Shown: positions 1 to 5,394 of the stretch, piece after piece | Layout: each line of letters begins with the position of its first letter | Position numbering within the stretch: the first letter of the stretch is position 1 | Assembly (NCBI GenBank): GCA_009780595.1 | Contig: WQZT01000105.1 | Span: 1-5,929 of the forward strand | Reading direction: 5' to 3' | Source: Treponema sp. | GTDB taxonomy: Bacteria > Spirochaetota > Spirochaetia > Treponematales > Breznakiellaceae | Length of the DNA: 5,929 nt | Program-made: the position numbers and the translations under genes | Notes under the pieces: model-generated | What the model was told of the DNA's origin: nothing | Database searches by the model: none | What the model saw: only the letters and a program-made list of their open reading frames with translations

Positions 1-361
1 GAAGGTCGCACGATGTTTCGCTCCACGAAGGGCGCCCGCCAACCACCGCGATGTAGCGTTTTTCGATCTGCCGCTTTTCAAACGCGGTAGACAGCGCCTT
101 GTGCGCTTGCGCGTTTTTGGCAAAAATGACAAGCCCGGAGGTGTCGCGGTCGATGCGGTGAACGGTGTACAGTTTTCCGACCTTCAGCGCCGCCTCCGCC
201 AGCTTGTCCAGCCGCTGGAGCGACATATCCCAGCGATCCGGGCATACGGAGATGCCGGAGCTTTTGTTGAGCGCCGCGATGCTCCCGTTTTCCCAGACGA
301 CAGAAAACAGCGGCCGCTTTTTGTAAGGCACACAGTCTCTCTCGGCGCTATTTGTTTCCAT
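1..361 (-). CDS. RluA-family RNA pseudouridine synthase, N-terminal part (cut by window edge)
   Basis: Enzymes of this family isomerise specific uridines in rRNA or tRNA to pseudouridine. The ATG at 361-359 opens a frame that runs without a stop for 120 codons to the window edge. Residues 68-76 read HRIDRDTSG, the family's active-site motif, with Asp71 as the expected catalytic aspartate. Around it are the usual landmarks: the first core strand at about 20-40 (VVWENGSIAALNKSSGI), LVIFAK after the motif, and FEKRQIEKRYIAVV at 94-107. The protein enters the catalytic core almost at once, so the N-terminal S4 RNA-binding domain of RluC/RluD types is absent. On the minus strand a G-rich tract ends in ATAGGGG, 5 nt before the ATG, and can serve as ribosome binding site. 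The gene is divergent from thyX. The target uridine cannot be told from this part, and at least the C-terminal half is missing. Family assignment is firm; the subfamily is open. Confidence 0.93.
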   Translation of the reverse strand, partial: METNSAERDCVPYKKRPLFSVVWENGSIAALNKSSGISVCPDRWDMSLQRLDKLAEAALKVGKLYTVHRIDRDTSGLVIFAKNAQAHKALSTAFEKRQIEKRYIAVVGGRPSWSETSCDL

Positions 362-397
362 ATATACCCCTATCCCCCTTCCTAATTTTAGAAATAT

Positions 398-426
398 ATC
401 ATAGTATGTATAGTCAATATTTTCTA
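398..426 (-). promoter_or_regulatory. Putative promoter of the pseudouridine synthase gene
   Basis: Read on the minus strand, TAGAAA (426-421, 4 of 6 matches to the -35 consensus) is followed after 17 bp by TATGAT (403-398, 5 of 6 matches to the -10). The expected start near 391 would give a leader of about 30 nt that contains the G-rich ribosome binding site. A TTGACT at 417-412 also occurs but has no well-spaced -10 box. The -35 touches the inverted motif copy that begins at 426. Confidence 0.4.
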
Positions 427-461
427 TAACCTAAACAGATTGGGTTATCAGTTTGGGTTAT
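426..461. promoter_or_regulatory. Operator-like array: three copies of a 9-bp motif
   Basis: TTGGGTTAT occurs exactly at 440-448 and again at 453-461, 13 bp apart. A third copy in inverted orientation, ATAACCTAA (one mismatch), lies at 426-434. The inverted and first direct copies form a near-palindrome with a 5-nt centre. The last copy overlaps the first three bases of the thyX -10 box, and the inverted copy touches the -35 of the divergent gene. Such geometry suits a dimeric regulator controlling one or both promoters. The arms recall a DtxR-type box with its halves in swapped order, so I do not assign a regulator. The repeats are seen directly; the operator role is inferred. Confidence 0.45.
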
Positions 462-480
462 AATCTGAAGGGAAAGGGGA
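459..480 (+). promoter_or_regulatory. thyX -10 box and ribosome binding site
   Basis: A perfect TATAAT lies at 459-464. No good -35 stands 16-18 bp upstream; the nearest TTG-type hexamer, TTGGGT at 440-445, leaves only 13 bp. Transcription would start near 471, giving a leader of about 14 nt. That leader still holds AAAGGGGA (473-480), a usable ribosome binding site 4 nt before the thyX ATG. A strong -10 without a -35 fits activator-dependent or repeat-mediated control. Confidence 0.5.
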
Positions 481-484
481 CGCT

Positions 485-1324
485 ATGGCGCACTGTATCA
501 CACCGGAAGCGGAAGCGATTTTGGACAAGGAATTTCCGGTTCTCGATAAGGGCTTTATCCGCCTTGTGGATTATATGGGCGGGGATGAGCGGGTGGTTCA
601 GTCCGCCAGAGTTTCGTACGGGGCGGGAACGAAGAGCTACCGCGAGGATGCGGCGCTCATCGATTATCTCCTGCGGAACGCGCACACCAGCCCCTTCGAG
701 CAAGTGGTGCTGACCTTCCACGTCAAGCTCCCGCTCTTCGTCGCCCGCCAGTGGCTGAGGCATCGCACGGCGCGGGTCAACGAGATGTCCGGGCGCTACT
801 CCGTAATGAACGACGATTTTTACCTGCCGGAACTTGGCGAGTTGGCGTTGCAAAGCACGGACAACAAGCAGGCGCGTTCCACCGAACGGCTTGCGCCGGA
901 CACCGCCGAAAAAGCCCGCGCCGCGCTCGATGCAGGGCAGAAAGCCGCCTACACATCGTACAAATCGCTGGTAGACGAGGGATTGGCACGGGAGCTGGCG
1001 CGGATTAACCTGCCGCTTTCGCTGTACACCGAGTTATACTGGCAGATTGATTTGCACAATCTCTTCCATTTTATGCAACTGCGCCTACACGCGCACGCCC
1101 AGAAGGAAATCCGCCTGTACGCGCAAGTCTTGCTGGAAATTGCCGAAAAAGTCGCCCCGCGCTGCTGCGAATCGTTCCAGCGGCACATTCTCGGCGGCGA
1201 ACGTTTTTCCGGCGAGGAGCTCGCGGAGCTGCGGCGGCGTCTCGGCACGGCGGCTGAAGGTGCGGCGCTTGCGGGGAAGGCGCTGGAGCGTTTCGAGGAA
1301 AAGCTGAAGGGTGCGGCGGAATAA
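485..1324 (+). CDS. thyX: FAD-dependent thymidylate synthase ThyX
   Basis: ThyX makes dTMP from dUMP in the cytosol, with methylenetetrahydrofolate as carbon donor and NADPH-reduced FAD as hydride carrier; it replaces ThyA, to which it is unrelated. The 279-residue product carries the signature RHRX7S at residues 92-102, continuing to Arg104-Tyr105. Also visible are SARVSYG (40-46), HTSPFE (67-72) and the substrate-binding segment from LARINLPLSLYTE (171-183) to HAQKEIR (204-210). Arg173 aligns with the dUMP-contacting Arg174 of the Thermotoga enzyme. After about 230 comes a charged, Ala/Glu-rich tail extending past the catalytic core. The ATG is supported by GGGGA 4 nt upstream and a perfect -10 box. 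The gene is divergent from the pseudouridine synthase and is followed on the same strand after 36 bp by a secreted-protein gene that is likely cotranscribed. GC content looks higher here than in that downstream gene. Confidence 0.97.
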   Translation: MAHCITPEAEAILDKEFPVLDKGFIRLVDYMGGDERVVQSARVSYGAGTKSYREDAALIDYLLRNAHTSPFEQVVLTFHVKLPLFVARQWLRHRTARVNEMSGRYSVMNDDFYLPELGELALQSTDNKQARSTERLAPDTAEKARAALDAGQKAAYTSYKSLVDEGLARELARINLPLSLYTELYWQIDLHNLFHFMQLRLHAHAQKEIRLYAQVLLEIAEKVAPRCCESFQRHILGGERFSGEELAELRRRLGTAAEGAALAGKALERFEEKLKGAAE

Positions 1325-1360
1325 GAATAAGGTATATTGCTTCTGATAAGAGGATTGAAA

Positions 1361-2347
1361 ATGAAGAAGTATCTATTTTTTATACTTGCAATTTTTATCT
1401 GCACAGGACTTTTTGCCCAGCGGCAACCGACAGTGGCAGTTGCACCGTTTGAGGTAATTTCTGGAATTGGAGCGAATGAGGCAAACGGGATATTGCGGGT
1501 TTTCAACATAATGCTTGCCAATTCGAGGGCGCTATCTCTGGTTGATCGCAACGTCGTGGAAAATGTTTTCCGCGAGTATCGGTGGCAGACTGACGATTGG
1601 TCTGACCCGAATAAGACAGCGGAATTGGGCAAGGCGCTAAACGCCGACTGGATTGTACTCGGGCAAATTGAAAGGTCTAGTTCCAACACGCTGATAACGG
1701 TTTCGTTTTACAACGTCCAAACCTTCAAACTCATGGTCGGTACGTATGTACAATATCCAAATAATGCCTATCCATTTGACCACATCGAGCCGCTGATGAA
1801 CAAGCTGGTGGAAACAATATCTGCAAACCCAATCGATCCATCCCCCCGCCCAACCAAAGCTAACAGAACCTACAAAATCGGGGATACGGGTCCCGCCGAC
1901 GGAATTGTGTTTTATGACAAGGGAACTTTCTCAGACGGCTGGCAGTATTTGGAAGCCGCTCCAGCCAGCACAGAATTTAAGGCGGAATGGGGAGCGCATC
2001 TGCAGAATGTTTCCGGCACGGATACGGCTGTTGGAAGTGGTAAGCAGAACACTCAGTTGATTGTGGCATATCTCAATAACAGGGGCGAAAACAATCGTGC
2101 TGCCCAGATATGTACAGCGATGAACATTAACGGGTTCACAGATTGGTTTCTTCCCAGCAAGGATGAGCTAGACTTGATGTATGTCAATTTAGAGAAAAAT
2201 AGTCTTGGCAGTTTTGAACTTACTTGGTACTGGTCTTCGTCGCATGCCAATACTTACACCACGTGGTATCAGAGGTTCAGTGATGGCTACCAAGGCTACT
2301 ACAGCAAGATTAATACTTATTCAGTCAGGGCGGTGCGAGCTTTTTAA
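1361..2347 (+). CDS. Secreted two-domain protein: CsgG/LpoB-like plus Lcl/DUF1566-like
   Basis: The specific function is unknown. The chosen ATG has AAGAGGA (1348-1354) 6 nt upstream and starts a clear signal peptide: MKK, a hydrophobic stretch to residue 18, and likely cleavage after LFA (residue 19). A TTG at 1337 would add eight residues before the signal and is less likely. The 328-residue product has two parts. Residues about 22-153 resemble the CsgG/LpoB-like fold of periplasmic or outer-membrane proteins, with VAVAPF (25-30), SLVDRN (59-64) and LGKALNADWIVLGQIE (89-104). A Pro/Ser/Lys-rich linker (156-168) leads to residues about 170-328, which resemble Lcl/DUF1566-type domains: YKIGDTGPADGIVFYDKG (171-188), GFTDWFLPSKDEL (258-270), YWSSS (290-294) and the terminal VRAVRAF. 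No good lipobox is seen, so a soluble periplasmic or exported protein is likely. It lies 36 bp after thyX and converges on the chemoreceptor gene. Domain names come from motif recall, not a search. Confidence 0.85.
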   Translation: MKKYLFFILAIFICTGLFAQRQPTVAVAPFEVISGIGANEANGILRVFNIMLANSRALSLVDRNVVENVFREYRWQTDDWSDPNKTAELGKALNADWIVLGQIERSSSNTLITVSFYNVQTFKLMVGTYVQYPNNAYPFDHIEPLMNKLVETISANPIDPSPRPTKANRTYKIGDTGPADGIVFYDKGTFSDGWQYLEAAPASTEFKAEWGAHLQNVSGTDTAVGSGKQNTQLIVAYLNNRGENNRAAQICTAMNINGFTDWFLPSKDELDLMYVNLEKNSLGSFELTWYWSSSHANTYTTWYQRFSDGYQGYYSKINTYSVRAVRAF

Positions 2348-2357
2348 CACTTCAGGC

Positions 2358-2378
2358 TAATCCTCCTCCTGCGGATTA
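2358..2378. repeat. Degenerate inverted repeat TAATCC / GGATTA
   Basis: TAATCC (2358-2363) and GGATTA (2373-2378) are inverted around a 9-nt C/T-rich centre, 10 bp after the stop of the secreted-protein gene. The arms share their sequence with the perfect palindrome at 2447-2469, so this may be a decayed copy of the same element. No T-run follows on either strand, so it is not a standard terminator. Confidence 0.5.
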
Positions 2379-2420
2379 AACTAAAATTCCACGGCGGAAA
2401 GACAGCGCGGGAACAGCCCT

Positions 2421-2443
2421 GGAGTTTTGCTCCGCAAAACTCC
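2421..2443. repeat. Perfect palindrome, 10-bp arms and 3-nt loop
   Basis: GGAGTTTTGC (2421-2430) and GCAAAACTCC (2434-2443) are exact reverse complements around TCC. The hairpin lies between two convergent genes and only 3 bp from a second perfect hairpin. It could slow or stop transcripts from either side, but it has no adjacent T-tract. A dispersed REP-like repeat is equally possible. Confidence 0.75.
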
Positions 2444-2446
2444 CCA

Positions 2447-2469
2447 GCTAATCCGCGCAGCGGATTAGC
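2447..2469. repeat. Perfect palindrome overlapping the chemoreceptor stop codon
   Basis: GCTAATCCGC (2447-2456) and GCGGATTAGC (2460-2469) are exact reverse complements around GCA. The minus-strand TAA that ends the chemoreceptor gene (2467-2465) lies inside the right arm. The element therefore supplies the stop codon. The same core appears in degenerate form at 2358-2378. Confidence 0.8.
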
Positions 2470-4309
2470 CCTCGACCTTAAACCGTGAAACTTCCTCCAG
2501 CAAAATCTGAATACTCTCGCGGTTTTTCACGCTGAGTTCGTTAACGCGGTTTACCGCAATGTTAATCTGATCCGAACCGGCAGCCATCTCGTTCATTCCC
2601 CCGGCAATTTCTTGTGTTACGTCTTCGAGTTTCTTGCTTTCGGCGATAACTTCCTTGCTGCCGATCTGCATCTGCTGCGAGCCGTCTTTCACCTGGTCGG
2701 TAATGTTGCTGACCTGCCCAATCGCTTGCAGAACCTGCTTGCTTCCCTGCGCCTGTTCCTCCATCGCTTTGAGAATATTGTCCTCCTGCTGGGCAACAAG
2801 TTTTATTCCACCTTCGATAGCCTGAAACTTATCCAGAACGTTGTCGGTCGACTTCATAATCGTGTCGATAGAGCTTTTGATTTTTTTCAAAACGTCGCTG
2901 ATCGTCTTTGACTGCTCGCTGGAAGATTCCGCGAGTTTGCGAATCTCATCCGCGACAACCGCAAAGCCGCGCCCGGATTCCCCCGCGTGCGCCGCCTCGA
3001 TGGCAGCGTTCATCGAAAGCAGGTTCGTCTGGCTGGCAATGTTTTCCATCACCGCGTTGATCTCCAGCAGCGACTCGGATTCACGGGCAATTCCCTGAAT
3101 GTCAGCAGCCACCTCGTTAAGCCCCGAGCGCCCAACTTCCGAAGCATCGTCTAAGTCCTTCACGTTCAGTGCGTTCTTTGAAAGCGTCGTGGTAACTGAC
3201 TGAATATTCGCGATCATCTCCTCGATGGCAGCAGACGATTCCGACACAGCCGCCGACTGTTTCTCAACGTGCCCGTTGAGCTTGCTAATATTCACCGTAA
3301 CCTGTTCCATTGTCGCGTTAGTCTCGCTGACACTTGCGCTCTGGTTTATCACGCGGCTTTTAATATTCAGCGTATTCGACGCAATCTCATTTGTCGCGGC
3401 GGCAGTTTCCGTCATATTACTGGCAAGTTCGTTTCCAATTTCCGACAGCGATAAAGCTTGCGAGCGAATACTAATCACCATGCTTTTAATTCGCTCGATA
3501 GTCAAATTAAAATAATGCGCCATCTTGCCAATTTCATCCTCACTATGAATGACAAGCGTTTTTGTCAAATCGCCCTCGCCCTGAGAAATCTCCTTCAGCA
3601 TGGTGACCGCTCTGGTAATCGGCTTGATCAGCATCATCCTGCAACTAAAGATAAGCAACGCAATTGCCACCACTAAAATAATAGCAGCAACAATCGTCGC
3701 CTCGCGTGTTTGCGTGTAAATGTCGGCGCTTATCAGATTGTAGATCGTTTCCATTTCAGTGCCGACAAACAGATAGCCAATTACGTCTCTGCTATTTTCC
3801 GCAAAAACCGGGCGGTAGTACGCGAAATGCTCAATGCCGCGAACGTATGTCCGCTCGCGAAAATCATCGCCGCGCAGGAGCGCCGGAAGCGCGAGGTTGC
3901 TCTGATCCATCACCGTTCCGGTTTCGCGCCCGCCAGCATCGTTCGTGAGCGTTGTGGCAACACGGCGGAAATTGTTGCCTTCGCGCACCCCAATCGAAGC
4001 TTGCGTATCGAGCGCGAACGACACCACATCAACGATAGACTCGTCCCCTTCGATTGAGACGCCGTTTTCACCGACCAGACGATTGCCGGATAAACGCAGC
4101 CGCCCGTAGTTGCTGGAAATCGTCGCCTGCAAGAATTCCATGTAACCAGTCAGCGCTTTTGATCCCATCGTCAGGGCAACGTTGACGCTGAGATTTCGCA
4201 TGTCGTTTGTTCCCATAACCTGCGTTACCACAATGGTAAGAATCAGAATAATGGAAGATAGTCCTGCTATTTTTATTTGCAAGCTGGCTTTCCGAAGTAG
4301 TGTTTTCAT
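2465..4309 (-). CDS. Methyl-accepting chemotaxis protein with periplasmic Cache sensor
   Basis: This is a membrane chemoreceptor that passes ligand binding to CheA/CheW and so biases flagellar rotation. The 614-residue product has the full layout: transmembrane segment at about 14-33; a periplasmic sensor of about 170 residues resembling the Cache_3-Cache_2 type, including YYRPVF (164-169) and GYLFVGTEM (178-186); a second membrane segment at about 204-225; HAMP at about 226-278 with EGDLTK and EDEIGKMA; and a long helical signalling domain. The conserved hairpin tip is intact, with [16 protein letters not shown] (429-444) and [16 protein letters not shown] (446-461). [10 protein letters not shown] (358-367) resembles a methylation site. 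There is no C-terminal CheR-docking pentapeptide; the protein ends RFKVEG, and its stop codon lies in a palindrome. The minus-strand AGAGGA, 7 nt before the ATG, supports this start. It is probably monocistronic. The ligand cannot be predicted. Confidence 0.96.
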   Translation of the reverse strand: MKTLLRKASLQIKIAGLSSIILILTIVVTQVMGTNDMRNLSVNVALTMGSKALTGYMEFLQATISSNYGRLRLSGNRLVGENGVSIEGDESIVDVVSFALDTQASIGVREGNNFRRVATTLTNDAGGRETGTVMDQSNLALPALLRGDDFRERTYVRGIEHFAYYRPVFAENSRDVIGYLFVGTEMETIYNLISADIYTQTREATIVAAIILVVAIALLIFSCRMMLIKPITRAVTMLKEISQGEGDLTKTLVIHSEDEIGKMAHYFNLTIERIKSMVISIRSQALSLSEIGNELASNMTETAAATNEIASNTLNIKSRVINQSASVSETNATMEQVTVNISKLNGHVEKQSAAVSESSAAIEEMIANIQSVTTTLSKNALNVKDLDDASEVGRSGLNEVAADIQGIARESESLLEINAVMENIASQTNLLSMNAAIEAAHAGESGRGFAVVADEIRKLAESSSEQSKTISDVLKKIKSSIDTIMKSTDNVLDKFQAIEGGIKLVAQQEDNILKAMEEQAQGSKQVLQAIGQVSNITDQVKDGSQQMQIGSKEVIAESKKLEDVTQEIAGGMNEMAAGSDQINIAVNRVNELSVKNRESIQILLEEVSRFKVEG

Positions 4310-4362
4310 TCAGCAGTCCTCTTTCTCTTTTGAAATAAAAAATAAAATCTCTCTTAAATATA

Positions 4363-4390
4363 AGTATATGCAAAATAAAAAAGTTGGCAA
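4363..4390 (-). promoter_or_regulatory. Predicted sigma-70-type promoter of the chemoreceptor gene
   Basis: On the minus strand TTGCCA (4390-4385, 5 of 6 matches) is followed after 16 bp by TATACT (4368-4363, 5 of 6). Transcription would begin near 4356, giving a leader of about 46 nt in AT-rich DNA that includes the ribosome binding site. I saw no flagellar sigma-28-type box (TAAA, about 15 bp, GCCGATAA), so housekeeping control is more likely. Confidence 0.55.
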
Positions 4391-4410
4391 ATTTTAAGAA
4401 GGTAACTATC

Positions 4411-4431
4411 GAAGAATTATAGAAGAATTAT
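4411..4431. repeat. 10-bp direct repeat upstream of the chemoreceptor promoter
   Basis: GAAGAATTAT occurs at 4411-4420 and again at 4422-4431, one base apart, so the period of 11 is close to one helical turn. It lies 20-41 bp upstream of the -35 box, where an activator site or AT-rich UP element would be expected. It also lies just past the terminator of the FMN-binding lipoprotein gene. The repeat is certain; a role is not. Confidence 0.4.
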
Positions 4432-4437
4432 CGGAGG

Positions 4438-4489
4438 AAAAAATACCCCGCCGAAACCTGTCCGCAGAGCGGGGAAAGTTCAGGCGGGG
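4438..4489 (-). terminator. Rho-independent terminator of the FMN-binding lipoprotein gene
   Basis: On the minus strand CCCCGCC (4489-4483) pairs with GGCGGGG (4452-4446), followed at once by TATTTTTT (4445-4438). A small nested hairpin, CCGC / GCGG around 3 nt, sits inside at 4462-4472. It lies 35 nt after the stop of the gene at 4524-5234 and should insulate the chemoreceptor gene from read-through. There is no T-run on the plus strand, so it acts in one direction. Confidence 0.8.
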
Positions 4490-4523
4490 CGTATTCAAAC
4501 AAACGCGCTCTTGTGTGTTTGCG

Positions 4524-5234
4524 TTAGCGGGCTTTCGCAATGGCAGCATTGCCGGCTGAGATAAACGCGGCGAAAGCTTCCTCGATGAAAAGCGGCTGTA
4601 CATCTGCGGCGGCGGCATTGCGGGCAGCGTCAAAGGCGGGCTTCAGCGCGTTCACGTCAAACGAGCCGCTGCGCACAACCATCGGCATTGCCGTAACGGC
4701 AAAGAAATCGCCCAGCGGGGTTCTGGCTGGCCGGATTGCGTGCGTGGCGTAGCCGTCGAGGATTTTCCCGTTTTTGTCAACGCAGAGAAAAACGCTCACG
4801 TAGCGCCCGTTCCCTTCAACCGAAGCTTGTTCGGCAGATGCCGAAAACACCTGCGGCCACTGTACGCTGGCTCCGAGCGCATTCCGCGCGGCAATCTGTC
4901 CGGCGGCGGCAAGCCCCCACTTCGATCCAGTTGCGCCTGAAACGCCGTCAACGATAAATTGGGTAAAGTTCTGATGTTCCGGCACGCTTGACTTGAACAA
5001 GGTCTCGTGACGGTCAATGCGGGTGTCCGCTGTGTACGTATAATCCACTTCCGCGATCACGCCCTCTTCGACACGAAGCCGCACGGTAACATCGCCAATC
5101 TGCCCGCGGGCAGTGCCCTCGTACCATCCCGGCGTTTGCGAGCGAGCGCCCTGCGACTGACATCCAGCCATTGCTATTGACAAAATAACTGCGGCTAACA
5201 CAGCCGCCAAACCGACAACAAATCTTCTTTTCAT
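4524..5234 (-). CDS. Lipoprotein with FMN-binding domain
   Basis: Probably an envelope-anchored flavoprotein. The 236-residue product starts MKRR, has a hydrophobic segment (about 6-23) and a lipobox ending MAGC, so Cys25 would be lipidated after export. Residues about 37-120 resemble the FMN-binding domain of NqrC/RnfG-type proteins: GWYEGTARGQIGDVTV, then VEEGVIAEVDY, and DGVSGATGS at 96-104. In this family an ApbE/Ftp-type enzyme links FMN to the Thr of that motif, here Thr102. The second half (about 140-236) is Ala-rich; GRYVSVFLCVDKNGKIL (143-159) recalls the start of another such domain, but no second SGAT follows, so it may be a decayed duplicate or an unrelated domain. The ATG is backed by AGGAGG, 8 nt upstream. 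The gene has its own terminator and a candidate promoter, and no Nqr or Rnf genes are adjacent. Electron transfer outside the membrane is inferred; partner and substrate are unknown. Confidence 0.85.
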   Translation of the reverse strand: MKRRFVVGLAAVLAAVILSIAMAGCQSQGARSQTPGWYEGTARGQIGDVTVRLRVEEGVIAEVDYTYTADTRIDRHETLFKSSVPEHQNFTQFIVDGVSGATGSKWGLAAAGQIAARNALGASVQWPQVFSASAEQASVEGNGRYVSVFLCVDKNGKILDGYATHAIRPARTPLGDFFAVTAMPMVVRSGSFDVNALKPAFDAARNAAAADVQPLFIEEAFAAFISAGNAAIAKAR

Positions 5235-5267
5235 TAAAATAGCCTCCTAAAATACTAAGATATATTG

Positions 5268-5297
5268 AGCGTATCACCCTTTTGTTTTATCTGTCAA
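5268..5297 (-). promoter_or_regulatory. Possible promoter of the FMN-binding lipoprotein gene
   Basis: On the minus strand a perfect TTGACA (5297-5292) is followed after 18 bp by TACGCT (5273-5268), which matches the -10 consensus at only 3 of 6 positions. The AT-rich stretch down to the ribosome binding site at 5248-5243 offers other -10 choices, but at poor spacing. The -35 is the convincing part. Confidence 0.4.
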
Positions 5298-5357
5298 TAT
5301 GGATAAAAAAAGGCAATTCATCAGGTGAGGGGGCGTCTGTCCTTTCTAATTCCCCCA

Positions 5358-5386
5358 TTGTAAAACTTCGCTGTGCGTTGTATGAT
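5358..5386 (+). promoter_or_regulatory. glyA promoter placed for a leaderless transcript
   Basis: TTGTAA (5358-5363, 4 of 6 matches) is followed after exactly 17 bp by TATGAT (5381-5386, 5 of 6). Only 8 bp separate the -10 box from the ATG at 5395, so transcription should start at or within about two bases of the start codon. There is no Shine-Dalgarno-like sequence before the ATG, which fits a leaderless mRNA. Confidence 0.5.
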
Positions 5387-5394
5387 CAGCCATT

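Noticed and set aside
101..385. Plus-strand open frame of 94 codons
   Set aside because: It is the antisense of the pseudouridine synthase gene, whose HRIDRDTSG motif fixes the true strand.
426..448. DtxR/IdeR-type metal regulator box
   Set aside because: The half-sites resemble that box only with the arms in swapped order (AACCTAA first, TTGGGTT second), so the match is not to the known operator.
453..853. Open frames of 86 (plus) and 131 (minus) codons at the start of thyX
   Set aside because: Both are out-of-frame readings of the thyX coding sequence, with Arg-rich or low-information translations.
1337..1360. Upstream TTG start for the secreted-protein gene
   Set aside because: The ATG at 1361 has its own ribosome binding site and begins a standard signal peptide; the TTG has no such site and would add eight residues in front of it.
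949..1689. Minus-strand open frame of 246 codons
   Set aside because: It lies antisense to the 3' part of thyX and the first third of the secreted-protein gene. Its Ser/Arg/Ala-rich translation matches no family, and both plus-strand genes are clearly real.
3225..4057. Several plus-strand open frames inside the chemoreceptor gene
   Set aside because: They are shadows of the minus-strand gene, whose Cache, HAMP and signalling domains are continuous and intact.
5299..5328. Nine-codon open frame before glyA that could be a leader peptide
   Set aside because: It has no ribosome binding site, no codon bias suggesting attenuation, and lies upstream of the predicted glyA transcription start.
5329..5356. 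GGGGG / CCCCC possible hairpin upstream of glyA
   Set aside because: There are only five base pairs around an 18-nt loop, no T-tract follows on either strand, and no gene ends nearby, so I do not call it a terminator or riboswitch.
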